Positions 4,802 to 9,688 of a stretch of 9,688 nucleotides of DNA are shown in pieces. The position numbers and the translations under genes are program-made. Each line of letters begins with the position of its first letter. Positions within the stretch are counted from its first letter, which is position 1. Under the pieces are notes generated by a model. The model was not told where the DNA came from, ran no database searches, and saw only the letters and a list, made by a program, of their open reading frames with translations. This DNA comes from an uncultured Oscillospiraceae bacterium (lineage in GTDB: Bacteria > Bacillota > Clostridia > Oscillospirales > Acutalibacteraceae): NCBI GenBank assembly GCA_905203795.1, contig CAJKXG010000031.1:1-9688 (forward strand), given 5' to 3'.

Positions 4802-4949
4802 TTTTCATACCTCTTTCAATTGTTTGTTGTCAATTGCGAGAGGCGTTGCGAGATGTATTGGCAAGCCTCTCGCTTACCCTACAATCTCCAAGGTGTTGTT
4901 TCGTTTCAAACAGCAATTCTCCAAAAGTTTATTCGGACGCATCGTCCGT
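4802..4949 (-). ncRNA. structured leader or small RNA upstream of the acetyltransferase
   Basis: The minus-strand transcript from the 4956-4984 promoter carries about 150 untranslated bases. In order it has CGGACG-ATG-CGTCCG (4935-4949), a near repeat (TTGGAGAATTG, then TTGGAGATTG), a TGTTT/AAACA hairpin between the two, a strong hairpin GCGAGAGGC/GCCTCTCGC (arms 4865-4873 and 4836-4844, with inner TTGC/GCAA), and CAATTG repeated around an 8-base loop (4817-4836). No T-run follows, so this is not a terminator. A 22-codon ORF (4874-4942, MRPNKLLENCCLKRNNTLEI...) has no SD. The organisation suggests a cis-regulatory RNA or a processed small RNA; I cannot name a family. Confidence 0.45.
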
Positions 4950-4955
4950 GTGTAC

Positions 4956-4984
4956 AGTATAGCACGGGTTTTCGCGAAAAGCAA
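4956..4984 (-). promoter_or_regulatory. sigma-A promoter of the acetyltransferase leader
   Basis: On the minus strand TTGCTT (4979-4984) and TATACT (4956-4961) are 17 bases apart. The predicted start near 4949 falls at the base of the first leader hairpin. Confidence 0.72.
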
Positions 4985-5074
4985 CCGATATTTCAAGGAT
5001 GTTTTGACTTTGTGCCAACAAACCGAAGCAGAAAGTCCGATCATGGTCAAATTGCCTGTGTTTTATCCCAGCGT

Positions 5075-5130
5075 CAATCACCCCCCGAATTTTGTGCAGT
5101 CTGCATCTTTCCGATTGGGGGTGGATTTTT
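5075..5130 (+). other. imperfect stem with T-run upstream of nadA
   Basis: CACCCCC (5079-5085) can pair with GGGGGTG (5117-5123), around a 31-base loop that contains a small TGCA-type hairpin, and GATTTTT follows. It resembles a terminator on the plus strand, but no plus-strand gene precedes it. It overlaps the -35 region of the predicted nadA promoter. The rest of 4985-5121 shows nothing I can name. Confidence 0.25.
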
Positions 5131-5150
5131 GCCGCCGAATATGCTAAAAT
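5122..5150 (+). promoter_or_regulatory. predicted promoter of nadA-mnmA
   Basis: There is an extended -10 (TG-C-TAAAAT, 5142-5150), with a weak -35 TGGATT (5122-5127) at 17 bases. The start near 5157 gives a leader of about 105 bases before nadA. Confidence 0.5.
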
Positions 5151-5170
5151 AGGCGTATACCGAGGAAACC

Positions 5171-5206
5171 GGTGGGATTTCGGCGGGCAGCCCGCCGCCT
5201 ATCACC
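5171..5206 (+). promoter_or_regulatory. GC-rich hairpin in the nadA leader
   Basis: CGGCGGGC-A-GCCCGCCG (5181-5197) is a perfect 8-base palindrome arm pair. It sits inside an outer, bulged GGTG..GAT / ATC..ACC pairing (5171-5178 with 5201-5206). There is no T-run. It could influence nadA expression as an RNA structure, but there is no match I can assert to a known NAD riboswitch or to a repressor operator. Confidence 0.35.
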
Positions 5207-5261
5207 CTCTTTCTATCAACGGCACTTGCTTTATGCGCGATATCGGAAAGGACGGAGCATC

Positions 5262-6176
5262 ATGAACATAGCGGCTTTACAGCAGGAGATCCTGCGATTG
5301 AAAAAAGAAAAGGACATCGGCATTCTGGCGCACAGCTATCAGGCACGGGAAATCGTGGAGATTGCGGATTTTACCGGCGATTCCTTCCAGCTCAGTGTGA
5401 TGGCGTCCAAAGCGCCGCAGAAAACCATGATCATGTGCGGCGTGCGCTTCATGGCGGAGACGGTGAAGCTGCTCTCTCCCGAAAAGACGGTGCTGCTCGC
5501 CAACCCGACGGCGGGCTGCCCGATGGCAGAGCAGATGGACAAAGAGATGATCGCCGCCGTCAAGGCGCAATACCCCGACTACACGGTGGTCGCCTACATC
5601 AACACCACCACGGCGCTGAAAACCATCTGTGACGTGTGCGTCACGTCCTCGTCCGCGGTGAAGATCGTGAAAAAGCTGCCGAACAAGAACATCCTGTTTA
5701 TTCCCGACTGCAATCTCGGCGCGTATGTCGCCGAGCAAGTGCCGGAAAAGACCTTCAAGCTGCTGCAAGGCGGCTGCCCGATCCACGCGCGCGTGTCCCG
5801 CGTCGAAGTGGAGCAGGCGAAGCAGGCGCATCCCGACGCGGAGGTGTTGGTGCACCCCGAATGCACGCCGGATGTGTTGGCGCTGGCGGATTTTGTCGGC
5901 TCGACCTCCGCGATCATGCAGTATGCGGAACAGTCGGCGCGGCGTGAATTCATCATCGGCACGGAGATCAGCATCGCGGAGCATCTCTCTTACACCTGTC
6001 CGGACAAATGCTTCTATCCGCTTTCCAAAAATCTGATCTGCCCGAACATGAAAGCAACGACATTGACGGACGTTTACCGTGCGGTGATCGGCGAAGGCGG
6101 CGAGGACATACAGTTGGACGACCAAACCATGATCGCCGCCCGTCGCTGCATCGACCGCATGATCGAACTTGGCTAA
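5262..6176 (+). CDS. nadA: quinolinate synthase NadA
   Basis: The protein has 304 residues, the size of the short archaeal/Thermotoga-type NadA. It condenses iminoaspartate with dihydroxyacetone phosphate to quinolinate, the second step of de novo NAD synthesis, in the cytoplasm, using a [4Fe-4S] cluster. The three cluster ligands are recognisable as C86 (AGCPMAEQM), C172 (GGCPIHARV) and C260 (LICPNMKATTL), with the family spacing of about 86 and 88 residues. Other family blocks are ILAHSYQ (21-27), GVRFMAE (60-66), INTTTALKTICDVCVTSSSA, HPECTPDVLALADFVGST and GTEISIAEHL. ATG 5262 follows AAGGACGGAG (4-9 bases away); an upstream in-frame GTG (5172) has no SD. nadB and nadC, the usual partners, are absent from the window; mnmA follows after 11 bases and probably shares the transcript. 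Confidence 0.96.
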   Translation: MNIAALQQEILRLKKEKDIGILAHSYQAREIVEIADFTGDSFQLSVMASKAPQKTMIMCGVRFMAETVKLLSPEKTVLLANPTAGCPMAEQMDKEMIAAVKAQYPDYTVVAYINTTTALKTICDVCVTSSSAVKIVKKLPNKNILFIPDCNLGAYVAEQVPEKTFKLLQGGCPIHARVSRVEVEQAKQAHPDAEVLVHPECTPDVLALADFVGSTSAIMQYAEQSARREFIIGTEISIAEHLSYTCPDKCFYPLSKNLICPNMKATTLTDVYRAVIGEGGEDIQLDDQTMIAARRCIDRMIELG

Positions 6177-6187
6177 AGGAGAACAAT

Positions 6188-7261
6188 ATGACGAAACGAG
6201 CGCTCATCGCCATGAGCGGCGGTGTGGATTCCAGCGTGGCGGCATTTTTGATGCAGGAACAGGGATACGACTGCATCGGTGCGACGATGAAGCTGTTTCA
6301 CAACGAGGATATCGGCGTTTCCAAAGAGCATTCGTGCTGTTCGCTGGACGATGTGCAGGACGCACGCTGTGTGGCGGATGCGCTGGGGATACCGCATTAC
6401 GTATTCAATTTCTCCGAGCGGTTTCGCGAGGATGTGGTGGAGCGGTTTGTGCAGGCGTATGAAAACGGCGCAACGCCCAACCCCTGCATTGACTGTAACC
6501 GCTATCTGAAATTTCAAAAGCTGTTTCAGCGGGCGCGGGAGCTTTCGTGCGACTATGTGGTCACGGGTCATTACGCGCGTATTGATTTCGACGAGAACAC
6601 CGGTCGCTATCGGCTGAAACGGGCGGTCGATCCCGATAAGGATCAGAGCTATGTGCTGTACACCATGACGCAGGAGCAGCTCGCGCACACGCAGTTCCCG
6701 CTCGGCGGCATGTGTAAGCCGGACGTGCGCGCCATCGCGGAAGCACACGGGTTTGTGAACGCCCGCAAGCACGACAGCCAAGACATTTGCTTCGTCCCCA
6801 ACGGCAAATATGCGGATTTTATCGAGCAGCACACCGGCAAGATCTATCCGGACGGCGATTTTGTGGACGGCGACGGGCGGGTGCTGGGACGGCACAAAGG
6901 CATTATCCGCTACACCGTCGGGCAGCGGAAAGGGCTGGGGCTGGCGCTGCCCGCACCGCTGTATGTGCAAAAGGTCGATCCCGCGACCAACACGGTGGTG
7001 CTCAGCGAGGAGGCGGCGCTGTTTTCGCGCGAATTGACGGCGGGCGACATCAACCTCATCACCGTCGAGCGTATCGAACAGCCGATGCGGGTCAAGGCGA
7101 AGGTGCGGTATCGCCAGCCGGCGCAGTGGGCGACCGTCACGCAGACGGATGACGACACGCTGCATATCGTGTTCGACGAGCCGCAGCGCGCCATCACCCG
7201 CGGGCAGGCGGTGGTGCTGTACGACGGCGACTGCGTGGTCGGCGGCGGACGCATCCGATAA
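6188..7261 (+). CDS. mnmA: tRNA 2-thiouridylase MnmA
   Basis: The protein has 357 residues, full length. It places the 2-thio group on the wobble uridine of tRNA-Lys, -Glu and -Gln, activating the base with ATP and using persulfide sulfur supplied by a cysteine desulfurase. The PP-loop SGGVDSS (10-16) binds ATP. The catalytic cysteines are C103 in NPCIDCN and C201 in SQDICFV. RYTVGQRKGLG (241-251) and the C-terminal beta-domain ending DGDCVVGGGRIR are typical. The SD AAAGGAGA overlaps the nadA stop, which argues for an operon. Both products depend on sulfur or Fe-S supply, but no desulfurase gene is visible here. The stop is followed by a strong terminator. Confidence 0.97.
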   Translation: MTKRALIAMSGGVDSSVAAFLMQEQGYDCIGATMKLFHNEDIGVSKEHSCCSLDDVQDARCVADALGIPHYVFNFSERFREDVVERFVQAYENGATPNPCIDCNRYLKFQKLFQRARELSCDYVVTGHYARIDFDENTGRYRLKRAVDPDKDQSYVLYTMTQEQLAHTQFPLGGMCKPDVRAIAEAHGFVNARKHDSQDICFVPNGKYADFIEQHTGKIYPDGDFVDGDGRVLGRHKGIIRYTVGQRKGLGLALPAPLYVQKVDPATNTVVLSEEAALFSRELTAGDINLITVERIEQPMRVKAKVRYRQPAQWATVTQTDDDTLHIVFDEPQRAITRGQAVVLYDGDCVVGGGRIR

Positions 7262-7277
7262 AGAACGGCATATAAGA

Positions 7278-7308
7278 AGCGCTCCCGATAACGGGAGCGC
7301 TTTTCTTA
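7278..7308. terminator. terminator between mnmA and the convergent membrane-protein gene
   Basis: AGCGCTCCCG-ATAA-CGGGAGCGCT is a perfect 10-base stem with a tetraloop, with TTTTCTT after it on the plus strand. On the minus side only TTCTTAT follows, so it is strong for mnmA and weaker for the gene converging from the right. Confidence 0.88.
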
Positions 7309-7320
7309 CTTATTGCACCA

Positions 7321-7800
7321 TCATTTGAGCAGGCGGAAACTGCCGATGAGGGGCAGCTCTTTCGCCTGTCCGTTGGCGGCGTTGACGATGCCAAGGATCA
7401 TCAACACGAGCAGCAGAATCCCCAGCGCGGCGGAGATCAGGGCAACGATCAGCGCACCGACCACGGGAATGAACCCCAAAATAACGCCCAGCACCGATGT
7501 GACGACGCCGACCGCCACGTCCACGATCAACAACACCAACCCTTGATTGGCGTGGAAACGGGCAAACTTGGAATTCGGCGCGGCGAGGATCGGGATCAGC
7601 ACCAGAATGCCGATATATGCGAAAATCGCCATGATCTTGTTCTGCTGGATATCCGCCGGATCAAATTCCGCGGTGGTATCCGCCGTGTTGTTGAAATCGT
7701 TTGCGAAATTGACCGCCGCCGGTGCGACCGGCGTGCCGCAGGACGGACAAAATTTCTGATCGTCGGCGAGTTGTGTGCCGCATTTTCTGCAAAAAGCCAT
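7321..7800 (-). CDS. zinc-ribbon membrane protein (DUF4870/Tic20-like)
   Basis: The protein has 159 residues. An N-terminal zinc ribbon (C4-x2-C7 ... C18-x2-C21: FCRKCGTQL and FCPSCGTPV) is followed by a linker of low complexity to about 50. Three hydrophobic spans come next: about 56-74, 86-113 (the motif SKFARFHANQGLVLL precedes and enters it) and 115-140. The FARFHANQ pattern is characteristic of DUF4870-type integral membrane proteins, whose role is unknown. The fusion of a zinc ribbon to such a domain is common in Firmicutes. ATG 7800 has AGGAGG eight bases upstream and a promoter at 7835-7863, so it is expressed separately from the ABC transporter gene. No enzyme motif is visible. Confidence 0.85.
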   Translation of the reverse strand: MAFCRKCGTQLADDQKFCPSCGTPVAPAAVNFANDFNNTADTTAEFDPADIQQNKIMAIFAYIGILVLIPILAAPNSKFARFHANQGLVLLIVDVAVGVVTSVLGVILGFIPVVGALIVALISAALGILLLVLMILGIVNAANGQAKELPLIGSFRLLK

Positions 7801-7834
7801 GATTCCTGCCTCCTACTGCGTCTTTTCTTCTCCT

Positions 7835-7863
7835 ACTATAGCAGAATGCGCCGAAAAACGCAA
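7835..7863 (-). promoter_or_regulatory. sigma-A promoter of the zinc-ribbon gene
   Basis: On the minus strand TTGCGT (7858-7863) and TATAGT (7835-7840) are 17 bases apart. The -35 box lies 15 bases after the end of the ABC transporter gene. Confidence 0.68.
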
Positions 7864-7877
7864 GGAAAAAGTTTCCG

Positions 7878-9688
7878 TCAATCCAGTTCGACCTGACCGG
7901 TATACAGCGTGTAATACCGCCCTTTTTGCGCGAGCAGTTCCTCGTGACTGCCGCGTTCGATGATCTCGCCGTGCTCCAGCACCATGATCGCGTCCGCGTT
8001 GCGCACCGTGGACAGACGGTGGGCAATGACAAAGGTGGTGCGGTTTTTCATCAGCCGATCCATGCCGTGCTCGATGTGCCGCTCGGTGCGGGTATCCACC
8101 GAACTGGTGGCTTCGTCCAACACCAAAATCGGTGCTTTGCTCAGCGCCGCCCGCGCGATATTCAGAAGCTGCCGCTGTCCCTGCGACAGGTTCACACCGT
8201 CGCCTTCCAGCATGGTGTTGTAGCCGTCGGTCAGACGCATGATGAACGAATGCGCGCTGGCTGTCTTGGCGGCGGCGATGACCTCTTCGTCGGTCGCGTC
8301 CAGCCGCCCGTAGCGGATGTTTTCCATCACCGTGCCGGTGAACAGGTGGGTATCCTGCAACACCATGGCGATGTTTTGGCGCAGAAAATCGCGTTGCAAA
8401 TGCCGCACTTCCACGCCGTCGATGGTGATGCTGCCCTCCTGAATATCGTAGAAACGGTTGAGCAGATTGGTGATGGTGGTCTTGCCCGCGCCGGTCGAGC
8501 CGACAAAGGCGATCTTTTGCCCGGGCTTGGCGTACAGCGAGATGTTTTTCAGGATCACCTTGTCGGGATCGTAGCCGAACGTGACATTCTCCAGCTTGAC
8601 CATGCCCTTCATCTCCGGCAGCACCACCGCGTCCTCGTCATCCGGCTGCTCCGGCTCACGCGCCATGACGGCAAACACGCGTTCCGCGCCCGCCAGCGCC
8701 GAGAAGATGGTGGCGACCTGCTGGGACAGCTCGTTGATCGGGCGGCTGAACTGACGCGCGTAGTTGACAAACACCGTCAAACCACCCACATCAAAGCGCC
8801 CGAGCGCACACAACACGCCGCCGACGCCCGCCGTGACCGCGTAGCTGATCTGCGAGAGATTGCCCATGATCGGGCCCATCACGCCGCCGAAGAATTGGGC
8901 GTACAACTGTTTATCGCGCAGATCGTCGTTCAGCAGCGCAAACTCCTCGCGGCACGCCTCCTCGTGACAGAACACCTTGACGACCTTCTGACCCGTGACG
9001 GATTCCTCGATATAGCCGTTGACCGCGCCGAGCGCCGCCTGCTGGGCGCTGTAATGGCGGCGACTGCGACCCGCGATAAAGCCGGCCGCTTTCATAAACA
9101 GCGGCACAAACACCACCGTGATCAGCGTCAGCCAAATATTGGTGTAGAGCATCATCACCAGCGTGCCGATCAGGTTGATCGTGCCGGATACCATGCTGAG
9201 CAGTGTGTTGTCCAGCATCGTGCCGATATTGTCCACATCGTTGGTGAACCGGCTCATGATCTCGCCGTTGCTCTCGTTATCGTAAAACCGCACCGGCAGC
9301 CGCTGCAGCTTGCTGAACAGGTCGTTGCGCAGCTGCTCGATGGCGCGCTGCGAAATACCGATCATCAGCCGCCCCTGCACATACGACGTGATCACGCCGA
9401 CCACGTACACCGCTGCCAGCACGCCCAAGGCAAGCAGAAACAGATGCAACGCACCGAAATTCGCGCTGCTCTTATCCAAAAACTCGTTGATGATGGGACG
9501 CAGCATATACGAACCGGCAAGCTGAGAGGCGGTGCTGAACAGCATACACACCAGCACCACGATCAGCCGCGCTTTGTAGGCGGACACATAGGTCAGCAAT
9601 TGGCGAATGGTCGCGCCGGCGTTTTTGGGTTTGCCGACGGGACGGCGACCGCCCCGTCCGCCGCCCGGTCCGTGCCCGGGTCCGCCCA
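7878..9688 (-). CDS. ABC exporter half-transporter (permease-ATPase), 5' end outside window
   Basis: The frame is open to the right edge, giving 602 complete residues. It begins with a Gly/Pro/Arg-rich tail (GGPGHGPGGGRGGRRP) that is common in one subunit of clostridial heterodimeric multidrug-type exporters. A six-helix transmembrane domain follows (about 35-335), then an ATPase domain with all motifs: A-loop tyrosine (FGYDP), Walker A GSTGAGKT (about 396-403), Q-loop VLQDTHLF, signature LSQGQ (about 500-504, a variant of LSGGQ), Walker B ILVLDE (about 520-525) and H-loop AHRLS. It should export a lipid-like or toxic compound using ATP. Such proteins usually pair with a second half-transporter, likely encoded upstream beyond the window. 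TTG 9597-9599 is an internal codon, not the start. The substrate is unknown. Confidence 0.94.
   Translation of the reverse strand, partial: GGPGHGPGGGRGGRRPVGKPKNAGATIRQLLTYVSAYKARLIVVLVCMLFSTASQLAGSYMLRPIINEFLDKSSANFGALHLFLLALGVLAAVYVVGVITSYVQGRLMIGISQRAIEQLRNDLFSKLQRLPVRFYDNESNGEIMSRFTNDVDNIGTMLDNTLLSMVSGTINLIGTLVMMLYTNIWLTLITVVFVPLFMKAAGFIAGRSRRHYSAQQAALGAVNGYIEESVTGQKVVKVFCHEEACREEFALLNDDLRDKQLYAQFFGGVMGPIMGNLSQISYAVTAGVGGVLCALGRFDVGGLTVFVNYARQFSRPINELSQQVATIFSALAGAERVFAVMAREPEQPDDEDAVVLPEMKGMVKLENVTFGYDPDKVILKNISLYAKPGQKIAFVGSTGAGKTTITNLLNRFYDIQEGSITIDGVEVRHLQRDFLRQNIAMVLQDTHLFTGTVMENIRYGRLDATDEEVIAAAKTASAHSFIMRLTDGYNTMLEGDGVNLSQGQRQLLNIARAALSKAPILVLDEATSSVDTRTERHIEHGMDRLMKNRTTFVIAHRLSTVRNADAIMVLEHGEIIERGSHEELLAQKGRYYTLYTGQVELD

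Noticed and set aside
4874..4942. 22-codon ORF in the acetyltransferase leader as a leader peptide
   Set aside because: No SD before its ATG, which sits in the loop of a tight hairpin; the RNA structure is the better explanation.
5277..6125. 282-residue minus-strand ORF opposite nadA, and a similar one (6173-7165) opposite mnmA
   Set aside because: His/Arg/Asp-rich shadow frames of two confidently identified genes.

Overview
The window looks like a chromosomal segment of a Gram-positive anaerobe of the class Clostridia, probably an Oscillospiraceae/Ruminococcaceae relative. This is inferred from strong AGGAGG-type ribosome binding sites, sigma-A promoters with TTGACA/TATACT boxes, many intrinsic terminators, an ECF sigma factor paired with a DUF4367-type membrane anti-sigma, and the form of nadA, mnmA and the ABC half-transporter. 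No sequence search was possible, so the placement is by family resemblance.

Layout. (1) Positions 1-1400 look like the edge or remains of a mobile element: the 3' end of an unrecognised gene, tiny ORFs, and a DNA adenine methylase on the minus strand that stops shortly after its DPPY motif. The methylase is preceded by a possible attenuator. (2) Positions 1357-1701 hold an initiator tRNA-Met on the minus strand with a good promoter, then three consecutive hairpin-plus-T-run structures and a short inverted copy of a tRNA T-arm. (3) Positions 1816-4082 hold an envelope-signalling module on the plus strand: ECF sigma factor, membrane anti-sigma overlapping it by 56 bases, and a small secreted protein. 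The sigma gene and the secreted-protein gene carry near-identical promoters with the same spacing, so the secreted protein is probably a target of this sigma factor and the sigma operon probably activates itself. (4) Positions 4121-4984 hold a GNAT acetyltransferase on the minus strand with a structured leader of about 150 bases. (5) Positions 5122-7306 hold a likely two-gene unit on the plus strand: nadA (quinolinate synthase, NAD synthesis) and mnmA (tRNA 2-thiouridylase), closed by a strong terminator. (6) Positions 7321-9688 hold, on the minus strand, a zinc-ribbon membrane protein and an ABC exporter half-transporter whose N-terminus runs off the window.

The most interesting part is the sigma module. 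A perfect 12-base inverted repeat joins the promoter spacer of the secreted-protein gene to its ribosome binding site. Transcripts reading through from the sigma operon could fold to hide that site, while transcripts started at the gene's own promoter would lack the first arm. This would make expression depend on which promoter is used.
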